DNA from: an uncultured Collinsella sp.
GTDB lineage: Bacteria; Actinomycetota; Coriobacteriia; Coriobacteriales; Coriobacteriaceae
DNA: 64,000 bases
Direction of reading: 5' to 3'
Assembly: GCA_958436995.1 (NCBI GenBank)
Contig: CAUBMI010000001.1
Coordinates: 21,644-85,643, forward strand
The notes beneath the pieces are model-generated. The model was given only the letters and a program-made list of their open reading frames with translations. It did not search any database and was not told where the DNA came from. Both the position numbers and the translations under genes were made by a program. Position 1 is the first letter of the stretch; the number at the start of each line of letters is the position of its first letter. Shown piece after piece: positions 23,455-32,302 of the stretch.

Positions 23455-24333
23455 CTATACAAGACCCCAGGTCTTGACCTCTTGGTCGAGCCAGCCGTCG
23501 GCCAGGCGATCGCAAATCACCTGATCGACCACGGCCGAAAGGTCGCAGCCCTTCTTGGTCGCCACGCCGTAGCCCTGCTCGCCAAACTTGACCTCGGGCT
23601 GCAGCAGCTCAACAGTCTCGTTCATGTAGCCGGCCAGCGTGGAGCGGTCCATGGCAAAGACGTCGATATTGCCGGCGTCGAGCGAACTCTTGATGATGGG
23701 GTAGCCGCTAAAGGCCCTGAACTCGGGCTTACAGCTAAAGCCGTTGTCCTTGATCATCTGCTCGATCAGGCCCTGCGTGGTGGCACCCTGGCTCACGCCG
23801 ATGACCTTGCCGTCCAGGTCCTCAATCGAGGTAAAGCCCGAACGCTTCTTGACCATGAGTCCCACGTAGTCGGTGCGGTACGGCGTCGAGAAATCCCAGC
23901 TCTTCTTGCGCTCGTCGGTAATGGTGTAGGTCGCCGCGACCACGTCAAGCTGGCCGTTATCGATCAGCGGGCCACGCGTCTTGGGCGTTACATCGGTAAA
24001 CTCGACAAGCTCCCGGGCACGGGCCTCCTTGTAGCTCACGCCAAAGACGGCAGCGGCGATCTGGTAGCACAAATCGACTTCCATGCCCTCAAAGCGGCCC
24101 TTGGCGGTGTCGTAATAGCCATAGCCGGGAACGTCCTTCTTAACGCCGGCATTCAGATGGCCACGCGACTTAATGGCCGCAAGCTTGGACCCCTTTTCGG
24201 AGCCCTCGCCGCTGGTAGAGTTGCCGCAACCGGTAAGCGCGGCCCCCGTCAGCGCAAGCATGCCGGCGCCCGCCAGCTGCAAAAAGTGACGGCGCGACAC
24301 GGCCGTCCTCGTCATATCCGTCATGTCCATCAC
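23455..24333 (-). CDS. Amino-acid ABC transporter substrate-binding lipoprotein
   Basis: The 292-residue protein has a signal region with a twin-arginine-like SRRHFLQLAG, a hydrophobic stretch and a lipobox ending LTGC (Cys36), so it should be a lipid-anchored binding protein on the outer face of the membrane. The mature part belongs to the periplasmic-binding type 2 family 3 (GRFEGMEVDLCYQIAAAVFG, ATYTITDERKKSWDFSTPY). The ligand is probably a glutamate-, glutamine- or cystine-type amino acid, but not determined. The first codon is GTG, with ATG next; no strong ribosome binding site, and coupling to the ATPase gene 5 nt upstream is likely. Confidence 0.92.
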   Translation of the reverse strand: MMDMTDMTRTAVSRRHFLQLAGAGMLALTGAALTGCGNSTSGEGSEKGSKLAAIKSRGHLNAGVKKDVPGYGYYDTAKGRFEGMEVDLCYQIAAAVFGVSYKEARARELVEFTDVTPKTRGPLIDNGQLDVVAATYTITDERKKSWDFSTPYRTDYVGLMVKKRSGFTSIEDLDGKVIGVSQGATTQGLIEQMIKDNGFSCKPEFRAFSGYPIIKSSLDAGNIDVFAMDRSTLAGYMNETVELLQPEVKFGEQGYGVATKKGCDLSAVVDQVICDRLADGWLDQEVKTWGLV

Positions 24334-24338
24334 CGCGC

Positions 24339-25070
24339 CTAGTGCAGAATCTTGGACAGGAACTCGCGGCAGCGCGGGTTCTCGGGGTTATCGAAGAAGT
24401 GCTCGGGCGTGCCCTCCTCCAGGATGCGGCCGTCCTCCATAAAGATGACGCGGTCGGCCACCTGGCGCGCAAAGCCCATCTCGTGCGTCACGCAGATCAT
24501 GGTGATGTCCTCCTGCGTGAGCTCAATCATAACGTCCAGAACCTCCTGGACCATCTCGGGGTCGAGCGCCGAAGTCGGCTCGTCAAACAGGATGATGGGC
24601 TGCTTGGTACACAGGGCGCGGGCGATGGCGATGCGCTGCTGCTGACCACCCGAGAGATTCTGCGGATACTCGCCGGCCTTATGCGCCATGCCGACGCGCT
24701 TGAGTGCGGCGATGGCGATCTCGGTCGCCTCCTCCTTGCTCTTCTTTTGCAGCTTGATGGGCGCGAGTGTCAGGTTGCCCAGCACCGTCATGTTGGGATA
24801 CAGGTTGAACTGCTGGAACACCATGGAACTATACTTGCGAGCCATCTCCAGGTGATTCTTTTTGGTGAGCGGCGTACCGTCGATGACGACCTCGCCCGAC
24901 GTAGGCTCCTCCAGATAATCGACACAGCGGATGAGCGTCGACTTACCCGAACCAGAAGGCCCGATCATTACGAGCTTCTCGCCGCGCTTGACGGTGAGGT
25001 TGATATCTTTGAGCACATGCAGGTCGCCAAAGTACTTGTTGAGATGCTTGATCTCGATCATGTCTGCCAT
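24339..25070 (-). CDS. Amino-acid ABC transporter ATPase (GlnQ type)
   Basis: 243 residues with all ABC motifs: Walker A GPSGSGKST, Q-loop VFQQFNLYP, signature LSGGQQQR, Walker B ILFDEPTSALDPE, switch CVTHEMGF. GGGAAGGGA precedes the ATG. First gene of the operon ATPase - binding protein - permease 1 - permease 2, all on the minus strand, with spacings from 3 to 25 nt. Confidence 0.95.
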   Translation of the reverse strand: MADMIEIKHLNKYFGDLHVLKDINLTVKRGEKLVMIGPSGSGKSTLIRCVDYLEEPTSGEVVIDGTPLTKKNHLEMARKYSSMVFQQFNLYPNMTVLGNLTLAPIKLQKKSKEEATEIAIAALKRVGMAHKAGEYPQNLSGGQQQRIAIARALCTKQPIILFDEPTSALDPEMVQEVLDVMIELTQEDITMICVTHEMGFARQVADRVIFMEDGRILEEGTPEHFFDNPENPRCREFLSKILH

Positions 25071-25174
25071 GGATGTCCCTTCCCTGCGTTTACACGAGTT
25101 GAACTATTGTACGGAAAGAACCACGTTTCCGCAGCCCACACTACATCCCCGTAAAGAACCCGCAATCTTCCACC

Positions 25175-25222
25175 CACTCATTGGGCACTCGGGCACTCAT
25201 TTAAGTCTGTCCCCAATGAGTG
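25175..25222. repeat. Hairpin with CTGTCCCC core
   Basis: CACTCATTGGG (25175-25185) pairs with CCCAATGAGTG (25212-25222); the phrase CTGTCCCC sits at the start of the right arm. It resembles the hairpins at 18344, 27096 and 30541 in carrying a GGGAC/GTCCC core in an otherwise unrelated stem. Confidence 0.65.
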
Positions 25223-25238
25223 CCCTTCAGCTGCCATC

Positions 25239-25271
25239 AAAAAAGGGGCGCGACCGCAATGGTCACGCCCC
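25239..25271 (-). terminator. Terminator of yqeY
   Basis: GGGGCGTGACC (25271-25261) pairs with GGTCGCGCCCC (25255-25245), followed on the minus strand by six T residues. Confidence 0.92.
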
Positions 25272-25300
25272 CTCAACATCAACTATATGCCGCTCGGTCC

Positions 25301-25744
25301 CTACGCGAGTTTGGCTCCAACGATCTTTGCTGCTGCCGGCTTATCGAAGTTGCCGCCAGTGGCCTTACCCAGAGCGCCCATGACCTGGCCCATCTGCTTC
25401 TTGGACGTGGCACCCAGCTCGGCGATAACTTGCTCAATCAGAGCCTCGAGCTCCTCGCCCGAAACCTGCGCGGGCAGCAGGCTCTCCAGAATCTTGACCT
25501 GCTCGGTCAGGTTGTCGGTACGCTCCTGGTCGGTGCCGGCCTTGATGGACATCTCCAGCGTCTCGCTCGTCTGCTTAATCAGACGCTTGATCATGCTATT
25601 GACGTCTTCCTCGGTCACATCGCGGCGCTCGTTAACCTCGATATTCTTCACCTCGGCCTTGACCTGGCGAATGATGGACAGGCGAACCTTGTCCTTGGCC
25701 TTCATGGCCGCGATCATTTCCTTCTGCAGCTCTTCGTTGGTCAT
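25301..25744 (-). CDS. yqeY: GatB/YqeY-domain protein
   Basis: The 147-residue protein is a stand-alone YqeY domain: helical N-terminal part (AMKAKDKVRLSIIRQVKAEV), then a C-terminal subdomain like the GatB tail (GATSKKQMGQVMGALGKATG). GatB tails bind tRNA; the free protein's role is unproven. The ATG at 25744 has AGAGGA 7 nt upstream, which favours it over an in-frame TTG two codons earlier. 54 bp downstream of the foldase gene. Confidence 0.93.
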   Translation of the reverse strand: MTNEELQKEMIAAMKAKDKVRLSIIRQVKAEVKNIEVNERRDVTEEDVNSMIKRLIKQTSETLEMSIKAGTDQERTDNLTEQVKILESLLPAQVSGEELEALIEQVIAELGATSKKQMGQVMGALGKATGGNFDKPAAAKIVGAKLA

Positions 25745-25798
25745 CTGCAAATCCTCTCTAATAGCGTGGGCGGCACTCGCGCGAGCACCGCCCCATGA

Positions 25799-27019
25799 TT
25801 ACTCAGTCGTCGACGAATCGTCGGTCGAACTCTTGGTGACGCCCTTCAGGCTCACGTTATAGGGTACGTCCTTGGGCATGGGATTGACGGTGATGTCAGC
25901 ATCCTTCTTGTACTGCTCTAGCCACTCGCTATACGCAGTGCTGGCCGCCTGCGTCTTCACCACGTTGGAGACGTACTTTTTGATGGCCTTGGGCACCTGG
26001 TTGATGTCATCGACCTGATTATCGACATGGAAGTAGTCGGTGCACTTGATGATGTGATAGCCGTACGTCGACTCGACCACGTCGCTCACATCGCCCTTGT
26101 TGAGCCCCTCGAGTGCCGTCTGGTAGCTGTCGACAAAGGTGGTGAGCTTGTCCCAGCCCACGTCACCCTTCTTCTCCTTGGAGCCGGTGTCGTCGGAATA
26201 CTGCTTCACGGCGTCTTCAAAGCTCAGCTCGCCGGAGTTGATCTTGTTCAGGCACTCCTGCGCCTTAGCCTTGGCGGCAGCCTTGTCCTCATCGGACGCA
26301 TCGGAATCAACCTTGATCAGGATGTTCGACGAGCGGCGGGCATCGTTGTACTTCGACAGGTTCTCGTTGATGTAATCGACGATCTCGCTGTCCTTGGGCT
26401 TGCTGGTGGGCGCCACGGCATCTTTGAGCTTTTGCTGCGCCAGGCTCTCCTTGAGCGAGCTCTTATAGGTGTCCTCGGTGTAGCCGTAGGTCTTAAGGGT
26501 CTTCTTAAAGGTCTTGGCGCCGCCCGCGCTCTTGCACGCGTCCTTCCAGGCTTTCTCGACCTCCTCGTCCGACACCGTCACGCCGTTCTCCTTCTGTGCC
26601 TGTTGAAGCAGAATCTGCTGCGTGTAGGAGTCGATGAGTTGCTTGCGGTACTTCTTGGGCGTGAGGTCGTTGTCGACCAGATACTGCGCCCAGTCCTTGT
26701 CCTTGGTGTAGCCGTAAGACGTGCGCATGCTCATGATCTGCTTTGTCACGGTGTCCTCGGTGAGGTTGGTGCCGTTGATAGTGGCAGCCACACCGCCGGT
26801 AAGCTTGTAGCCCGAGGTATCCTCTGCCTGCGACATAAGGCCGGAGCATGCCATGGCCGAGACGGAAAGCAGCATCGCCAGCACGCCGATGACCACCAGA
26901 ACGATCTTGACGGTCTTAGACACGTACGTCTTGCGCTGCTTCTTACGAGAGCTCGACGCGGCGCGGGCCTGCTGCTCGGGCGTCGGTGCGGCCTCGGAGT
27001 TCTTTTTCTTGTTTGCCAT
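25799..27019 (-). CDS. PrsA-like parvulin peptidyl-prolyl isomerase, membrane-anchored
   Basis: The 406-residue protein has a Lys-rich cytoplasmic N-terminus (about 1-36), one membrane segment (about 38-58) containing LSVSAMACSG, a SurA/PrsA N-terminal chaperone region (about 75-210), and a parvulin domain (about 225-330: SSNILIKVD, FEDAVKQYSDD, GDVGWDKLT, ESTYGYHIIKC). The sequence MACSG may be a lipobox, but the lengthy positive N-terminus argues for a simple anchor. It would help fold secreted proteins such as the wall-anchored glycosidase in this window (inference). Confidence 0.9.
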   Translation of the reverse strand: MANKKKNSEAAPTPEQQARAASSSRKKQRKTYVSKTVKIVLVVIGVLAMLLSVSAMACSGLMSQAEDTSGYKLTGGVAATINGTNLTEDTVTKQIMSMRTSYGYTKDKDWAQYLVDNDLTPKKYRKQLIDSYTQQILLQQAQKENGVTVSDEEVEKAWKDACKSAGGAKTFKKTLKTYGYTEDTYKSSLKESLAQQKLKDAVAPTSKPKDSEIVDYINENLSKYNDARRSSNILIKVDSDASDEDKAAAKAKAQECLNKINSGELSFEDAVKQYSDDTGSKEKKGDVGWDKLTTFVDSYQTALEGLNKGDVSDVVESTYGYHIIKCTDYFHVDNQVDDINQVPKAIKKYVSNVVKTQAASTAYSEWLEQYKKDADITVNPMPKDVPYNVSLKGVTKSSTDDSSTTE

Positions 27020-27095
27020 AGTTGGCCTTTCGCATCACGAATCGAACAAACGCCATTGTGTCACAACGCAGCCCCCGCGACAAAGGGGCAACCCT

Positions 27096-27149
27096 GGCAC
27101 TTGGGGACGTTCCTTTTCTGCCGGCAGTTAGGGACAGTCCCCAAGTGCC
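27096..27149. repeat. Hairpin with GGGAC core
   Basis: Perfect 13-bp arms GGCACTTGGGGAC (27096-27108) and GTCCCCAAGTGCC (27137-27149), with a T-rich loop. It lies 5 bp after the PTS IIA stop on the minus strand and may terminate it. Confidence 0.75.
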
Positions 27150-27153
27150 GGCT

Positions 27154-27618
27154 TTAAAAGTGGCGGCGGATGGCGTCGACCATGCCTTGGGGCGTGGTCT
27201 GGCCGAGCACATCGGCTGCGACGTCCGCGTCCATAAAGATATTCATGAGCGCTTGCAGGGCCTCGACCTGGCCGCCCGGCTCGGCAATACCCAAATTGAT
27301 GACGATCTGCGCCGGCACGGGGGCACCCATGCCCGCCATAGCATTGAATGTCACGGGCGTGGCCGGCTTTACCACCGCGATATAGGGCTTGGCCACAAAC
27401 CCCGGGTCGGTGTGTGGGATGGCGATGTTGGCCGCCGGCATGGCAAGGCCCGTGGGATAGGCATCCTCGCGCGTGCGGACGGCGTCGAACCAACCGTCGG
27501 CAATGTAGCCGCGCGGAGCAAGCTCACTCTCGAGTTGCGCAAACACCTCACCCGGCGTCGCACACTCCCAATCAAAAAACACCAGCTCAGGCGTAAACAG
27601 CGCTTCGTTATCCGCCAT
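27154..27618 (-). CDS. PTS sugar transporter subunit IIA (fructose/galactitol type)
   Basis: 154 residues of the PTS EIIA type 2 fold; IAIPHTDP contains the phosphorylated His as in galactitol-type IIA proteins. VDAIRRHF ends the protein. GGAGG lies 5 nt before the ATG at 27618. No EIIB or EIIC gene is adjacent, so it either serves a transporter encoded elsewhere or has a regulatory role. Confidence 0.88.
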   Translation of the reverse strand: MADNEALFTPELVFFDWECATPGEVFAQLESELAPRGYIADGWFDAVRTREDAYPTGLAMPAANIAIPHTDPGFVAKPYIAVVKPATPVTFNAMAGMGAPVPAQIVINLGIAEPGGQVEALQALMNIFMDADVAADVLGQTTPQGMVDAIRRHF

Positions 27619-27683
27619 ACCGTCCTCCAAAGTTGCATGAGGGCCACAATGCTCAATATGATAGCGAAACGGGGTATGCAAGG

Positions 27684-28151
27684 TCAGCCGAGGATCCCGA
27701 TGAGCTCGAGTGCGCGCGCGGGCGTCAAGCATACCTCGGGCATCGTCTCCAACATGCGTCGGTCGCTCGTGACTACGTAGTCAACATCCGCCGTATCGCC
27801 CGAGGCGATAATGAGATTGTCCTCGAGGTCCGGCATGCGCTTGCCAAGCATGCGCGCCATCTCGCACTCCGCCATCGAAAGCGGGGAAGCCGTTGCCACC
27901 TGCATCATATGCTCGACGCATGCCCATGCAGCCGGACCAAACGAAGCGTTAATCCCATTCACATTCCGTCGAGCTAGACGCCGAGGCAAGATATAGAACA
28001 CGTCCTTTGCCGTCGTTGGCGCGTACAGAAGGTCGATCTTTCCCGCTTCGGCCAGTTCAACCAATCTTCTCACGTTGTCGAATGCGCCCTCTTGCAGGTA
28101 GTAATCAAGCCAAACATTCGTGTCCACCAAGAGCCGCTTTGCCTCAATCAT
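27684..28151 (-). CDS. PIN-domain ribonuclease toxin (VapC-like)
   Basis: The 155-residue protein starts RLLVDTNVWLDYY with the first PIN acidic residue; ECEMAR, DLEDNLIIASG and DYVVTSDRRML provide the remaining acidic and Ser/Asp residues. PIN toxins cut RNA. The ATG overlaps the stop of the upstream antitoxin by 4 nt (ATGA). A TTG two codons upstream is not needed. Confidence 0.88.
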   Translation of the reverse strand: MIEAKRLLVDTNVWLDYYLQEGAFDNVRRLVELAEAGKIDLLYAPTTAKDVFYILPRRLARRNVNGINASFGPAAWACVEHMMQVATASPLSMAECEMARMLGKRMPDLEDNLIIASGDTADVDYVVTSDRRMLETMPEVCLTPARALELIGILG

Positions 28152-28492
28152 CGGCAATTCGCCTCTATGTCGGCAATCATCGCGTCATACATATCATCGC
28201 GTACGGCATCCCAGTTGTCCGCCGATGATTCGCCTGGCGCAAAATCTGAGAAGCTCAACCCCAATGAGGAAAAAGCCAGACCACACCCCTGTTCGGCAAG
28301 ACTCTTCGCACGGGGCGTCTCGCACTTATCCGTCACCATAAATCCCGGCAACGTTTGATGCTCGGCAAGATAGGTCCAAAGCGCACGAATGGCGTCACTC
28401 GGCCCCAGCCCATTACGAGTCAGGACCGCATCGCCACCGGCCTTGAGCATAGGGTCGATTCGTGTGTTGAGCTGCACCGTTGCTGTACCCAT
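28148..28492 (-). CDS. RelB/DinJ-type antitoxin
   Basis: The N-terminal half (TVQLNTRIDPMLKAGGDAVL, then NGLGPSDAIRALWTYLAEH) is the ribbon-helix-helix region of RelB/DinJ antitoxins, which bind their own promoter. The C-terminal half (about 60-114) is acidic and would wrap the toxin. The partner is a PIN protein, not the RelE/YafQ fold normally paired with DinJ. First gene of the two-gene operon, 114 residues. Confidence 0.85.
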   Translation of the reverse strand: MGTATVQLNTRIDPMLKAGGDAVLTRNGLGPSDAIRALWTYLAEHQTLPGFMVTDKCETPRAKSLAEQGCGLAFSSLGLSFSDFAPGESSADNWDAVRDDMYDAMIADIEANCR

Positions 28493-28542
28493 AGCGGCTC
28501 CTCTCTACTTGCTAGCAGTATAGCAAACAGAGTAGACCACAC

Positions 28543-28575
28543 AAAAGGGCCCCGCCCGCGCACGGACAGGGCCCT
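28543..28575 (-). terminator. Terminator of purN
   Basis: AGGGCCC (28575-28569) pairs with GGGCCCTT (28552-28545), followed by TTGTGTGG on the minus strand; 60 bp past the purN stop. Confidence 0.7.
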
Positions 28576-28635
28576 ATCAGATTTTCTAGATCGCTTACGT
28601 CCCAAAGAACGCTCAATGAGCCCTCTTACACACGA

Positions 28636-29334
28636 CTAGCGTGCCGGATCAATTACGACCTTGCCGCTCTCCAGCACGTGGACGCGGCCGTCAGCGAGCA
28701 TTTGCACGACCTCGGGATACAGCACGTGCTCAATCGCGTGGATGTGCTCCTCGAGCGTGTCGACATCCCAGCCCTCCTCGACAGCCAGCGCACGCTGGGC
28801 GATGATGGGACCGTTGTCGTAGACCTCGTTGGCAAAATGCACGGTCACGCCAGTTACCTTGACGCCGCGCGCAAAGGCATCGTCAATCGCATGTGCACCG
28901 GTAAAGCTCGGCAGCAGCGCCGGGTGCAGGTTCACCACGCGGTTGGGAAACGCCGCCAGCAGAGGCGTGCGCACCATGCGCATGTAGCCGGCCATGACCA
29001 CATATTCGCAGCCGCGCTCGAGCAGCTCGTGCGCGATGATCTCGTCAGCCGCGATGGGGTCGGCATAGACATCCTTGGACAGCGTGAGTGTCTGGATGCC
29101 CGCACGCTCGGCGCGCTGCAAGCCCTTGGCCGAAGGACGGCTCGACACCACGAGCTCAATCGAAGCGTTGAGCTTGCCGGCAGCGATCAGGTCGATCAGC
29201 GCCTGCAGGTTGGTACCAGAACCGCTGATGAGCACGCCAATCTTGAGCGGCTCAGCCGTATCAGTGCCGGTCGGACGGGTGTAGGGCACATAGCCCAGGC
29301 CCTCACCAGCAGCCATCTGCTCGTTAGCGCTCAT
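28636..29334 (-). CDS. purN: Phosphoribosylglycinamide formyltransferase
   Basis: 232 residues. After a 30-residue N-terminal extension the GART fold begins (KIGVLISGSGTNLQALIDLI), with MAGYMRMV, NLHPALLPSF (catalytic Asn-His) and GVTVHFANEVYDNGPII. It transfers formyl from 10-formyl-THF to GAR, purine step 3. Its start overlaps the purM stop by 11 nt, so the two are coupled. An alternative start is MAAGEGLGYVP, six codons in. Confidence 0.95.
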   Translation of the reverse strand: MSANEQMAAGEGLGYVPYTRPTGTDTAEPLKIGVLISGSGTNLQALIDLIAAGKLNASIELVVSSRPSAKGLQRAERAGIQTLTLSKDVYADPIAADEIIAHELLERGCEYVVMAGYMRMVRTPLLAAFPNRVVNLHPALLPSFTGAHAIDDAFARGVKVTGVTVHFANEVYDNGPIIAQRALAVEEGWDVDTLEEHIHAIEHVLYPEVVQMLADGRVHVLESGKVVIDPAR

Positions 29335-30427
29335 CGGAGTACACGACCTTACCGGAACCCTCGACGCACTCGCCCACGCGGAACGGCTTCTCGCCCAGCG
29401 CGACCAGGGCCTCGGTCACGGCGGCCTCGTCCTCGGGGGCGACGATCAGGCACAGGCCGACGCCCATGTTGAAGGTCTTGCATGCCTCGTTGGGCGCGAG
29501 CTCGGCCTGACGCGACACGTAAGTAATGACGGGCGGAACGTCCCATCCCATCTCGGCGCCGTTGCGGGTGACCACGGCGTCGACGTCGTCGGCGAGCGCG
29601 CGGTTGAGGTTCTCGGTAATACCGCCGCCAGTGATGTGGGCGATGGCGTGCACGTTGGCGCCGCCGCGCAGCAGCTCCAGGATCGGCTTGACGTAGATGC
29701 GCGTGGGGGCCAACAGAGCGTCTGCCAGCGATGCACCGCCGAGCTCCTCGAGCGGACGGCTCAGCTCCTCGGCCTTAGCGACGGCCTCGGGCGTGCCCGG
29801 CTTAACGCCGTCGACGCCAATGACCTTACGCACGAGCGAGTAGCCGTTGGAGTGCACGCCGGTGGAAGGCAGGCCCAGGATCACATCGCCCGGGCGGACG
29901 TTTGCGGGGTCGAGCATCTTGGGACGGTCGACGACGCCCACGGTAAATCCGGCAAGGTCGTAGTCGGCAGGAGCCATGACGCCCGGGTGCTCGGCCATCT
30001 CACCGCCCACGAGCGCGCAGCCCGCGAGCTTGCAGCCGTCGGCCACACCCTTGATAATCTTTGCCATGTGCTCGGCCTCGATGTGACCGATGGCAACGTA
30101 GTCCAGGAAGAACAGCGGCTCGGCGCCCGAAGCCAGAATATCGTTGACGCACATAGCGACCAGGTCCTGGCCAACCGTCTCGTGACGGTCCATGATCTGG
30201 GCGAGCACGAGCTTGGTGCCCACGCCGTCGGTACCGCTAATCAGGATCGGGTCTTCCATATCCTTGAGCGCGGCGGCCGAGAACAGGCCGCCAAAGCCGC
30301 CGATGCCACCGATAACCTCGGAACGGTTAGTGTCCTTGACCATCTGCTTAATCGCGTCGACGGCGCGACCGCCCTCGGCGGTGTCGACGCCGGCGTCCTC
30401 GTACGTCACATGCTTGCTGTCGCTCAT
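29324..30427 (-). CDS. purM: AIR synthase (phosphoribosylformylglycinamidine cyclo-ligase)
   Basis: 367 residues; purine step 5. Motifs: YEDAGVDTAEGGRAVDAIK, GTDGVGTKLVLA, ALVGGEMAEHPGVM, LGLPSTGVHSNGYSLVR and ITGGGITENLNRAL. Length is slightly above the usual 345-350. Second gene of purF-purM-purN; 157 bp separate it from purF, including a hairpin element. Confidence 0.96.
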   Translation of the reverse strand: MSDSKHVTYEDAGVDTAEGGRAVDAIKQMVKDTNRSEVIGGIGGFGGLFSAAALKDMEDPILISGTDGVGTKLVLAQIMDRHETVGQDLVAMCVNDILASGAEPLFFLDYVAIGHIEAEHMAKIIKGVADGCKLAGCALVGGEMAEHPGVMAPADYDLAGFTVGVVDRPKMLDPANVRPGDVILGLPSTGVHSNGYSLVRKVIGVDGVKPGTPEAVAKAEELSRPLEELGGASLADALLAPTRIYVKPILELLRGGANVHAIAHITGGGITENLNRALADDVDAVVTRNGAEMGWDVPPVITYVSRQAELAPNEACKTFNMGVGLCLIVAPEDEAAVTEALVALGEKPFRVGECVEGSGKVVYSDER

Positions 30428-30540
30428 CTGAGCCTTCCTCTCCCACTACCGTGGCGCCGCACGGGCGCCAAACGGTGCTCATAGTTGCGTTCATTTCGGC
30501 GCGCGCCATAACAGCACGCGCCGTCATATCAACAAAACAG

Positions 30541-30585
30541 CAGGTAAAACCTACCAAAATAAACCTGTCCCCATATGACAGGTTT
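30541..30585. repeat. Hairpin element between purF and purM
   Basis: GGTAAAACCTACC with AAATAAACCTGTCCCC and then GACAGGTTTTAT forms AAACCTGTC/GACAGGTTT. It overlaps the purF stop region and shares ACCAAAATAAACCTGTCCC with the pth-nfn gap. It could uncouple purF from purM-purN. Confidence 0.65.
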
Positions 30586-32255
30586 TATGCCTCGCCGTGC
30601 TCCTCTTCCCAGCTGCGGTCGTCGTATTTCTCGATCACGGCGTCGTCGTCAAAGTGCAGCGGCTTGTCCAGGTTGCGGGGCTTAAAGCCCTCCATAAACT
30701 TGTCGCGGCCAAAGCTCTCGGGAATCGCCACGGGGTAGCGGCCGGTAAAGCACGCATCGCAGTAACCGCCCTTGGGCATGACCTTAAGCAGGCCCTCGAC
30801 CGAAAGGAAGGCCAGCGAATCGGCGCCGATATACTCGCAAATCTCGTCGACCGTCTTGTTGGCACTGATAAGCTGCGACTGCACGTCGGTATCGATACCG
30901 TAGAAGCACGGCCAGATGACCTCGGGCGAGTTGATGCGGATATGAATCTCCTTGGCGCCGGCGTTGCGCAGCATCTTGACGAGCTGCACCATGGTGGTGC
31001 CGCGCACGATGGAGTCGTCGATGACGACCAGGCGCTTGCCCTCGATGTTGTCGCGCAGCGGGTTGAGCTTCATGCGCACGCCCATGGCGCGCAACTCCTG
31101 CGTAGGCTCGATAAACGTACGGCCCACGTAGCGGTTCTTGATAAGGCCCTCGCCAAAGGGAATACCGCTCTCGTGCGAATACCCCTCCGCAGGCGGCAGG
31201 CCGGAGTCGGGCACGCCGATGACCAGGTCGGCCTCGACAGGCTCCTCATGTGCCAGCTGACGACCCATGTCGTAACGGCAGGCATAGACGCTCTTGCCGT
31301 TCATGATGGAGTCGGGGCGGGCAAAGTAGACCTGCTCAAAGATGCAGTTGGCGGGCTCTTCGGCTGCAGGCACGCCCTGCTCGGATACCAGGCCCTCGGC
31401 GCTGATGCGCAAGATCTCGCCGGGACGGACGTCACGGACGTACTCGGCACCCACGATGTCGAGTGCGCAGGTCTCGGAAGCAACGACCCAGCCGCCGGCG
31501 CGCGTGACACGGACGGCGGAGTCGACCGTCGCGGCGCCGTCCTGCGACGGCAGCTGCGAAACGGCTGCGGCATCGGCCTGGTCCAGACCCTCGTCCACCA
31601 GCTTGCCCAGCACGAGCGGGCGAATGCCGTGTGGATCGCGGAATGCGTAGAGCGCCTGCTCGTTGATGAGCGTCATGGCGTAGCCGCCGCGCACGAGCTC
31701 CATGGTCTTGCGAATACCCTCGCGCAGGTGGCCCGTACGCTGGGTAAAGTAGCCGATAAGCTTGGTCGCGACCTCGGAATCCGAATTGGAGAGGAACGGC
31801 ACGCCCAGCTCGATCAGCTGACGGCGCAGCTCGTCGGTGTTGACGAGGGTGCCGTTGTGCGCGAGCGCGATAATGACGCTATTGATGGTAGAGAGGTGCG
31901 GCTGAGAGGCTTCCCAGCTCTTGGCGCCGGCAGTGCCGTAGCGCACATGACCCACGGCCAGCTGGCCGGAGAGCGTCGACAGGTCGGCGTTGGAGAACAC
32001 GCGGTCGAGCAGGCCCAGATCTTTGCGGACCATAACCGTGCCGCCGTCACCCACGGCGATTCCCGCCGATTCTTGGCCACGGTGCTGCAGTGCACGCAGG
32101 CCAAAGTACGTCAGTCGAGCCACGTCGCGATCGGGCGCCCAGACACCAAAAACGCCGCATTCCTCATGCAGCTGGTCGGAGTCCGGATCATACGTCGACA
32201 TGGCGTTCACCTGTCCCGCGGCACGCTCGGCCGCGCGGATGGTTTCTTGAGACAT
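30585..32255 (-). CDS. purF: Amidophosphoribosyltransferase
   Basis: The 556-residue enzyme starts purine synthesis by transferring ammonia from glutamine to PRPP. An N-terminal leader precedes the mature catalytic Cys in EECGVFGVW; GHVRYGTAG and LAHNGTLVN follow in the glutaminase domain, and the PRPP loop VVIDDSIVRGTTM in the transferase domain. Cysteines in NCIFEQVYFARPDS and YCDACFTGRYP could ligate an Fe-S cluster as in B. subtilis PurF. GAGGGGATGCC precedes the ATG. Confidence 0.96.
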   Translation of the reverse strand: MSQETIRAAERAAGQVNAMSTYDPDSDQLHEECGVFGVWAPDRDVARLTYFGLRALQHRGQESAGIAVGDGGTVMVRKDLGLLDRVFSNADLSTLSGQLAVGHVRYGTAGAKSWEASQPHLSTINSVIIALAHNGTLVNTDELRRQLIELGVPFLSNSDSEVATKLIGYFTQRTGHLREGIRKTMELVRGGYAMTLINEQALYAFRDPHGIRPLVLGKLVDEGLDQADAAAVSQLPSQDGAATVDSAVRVTRAGGWVVASETCALDIVGAEYVRDVRPGEILRISAEGLVSEQGVPAAEEPANCIFEQVYFARPDSIMNGKSVYACRYDMGRQLAHEEPVEADLVIGVPDSGLPPAEGYSHESGIPFGEGLIKNRYVGRTFIEPTQELRAMGVRMKLNPLRDNIEGKRLVVIDDSIVRGTTMVQLVKMLRNAGAKEIHIRINSPEVIWPCFYGIDTDVQSQLISANKTVDEICEYIGADSLAFLSVEGLLKVMPKGGYCDACFTGRYPVAIPESFGRDKFMEGFKPRNLDKPLHFDDDAVIEKYDDRSWEEEHGEA

Positions 32256-32296
32256 GGCATCCCCTCAGAGCCTCGTATTTTGGCGTTACCCGCCTT

Positions 32297-32302
32297 ATTA
32301 TA
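32297..32302 (-). promoter_or_regulatory. -10 box of purF
   Basis: TATAAT on the minus strand, 42 bp upstream of the purF ATG. The -35 region is not clear. The rest of 32256-32540 shows no gene. Confidence 0.5.
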
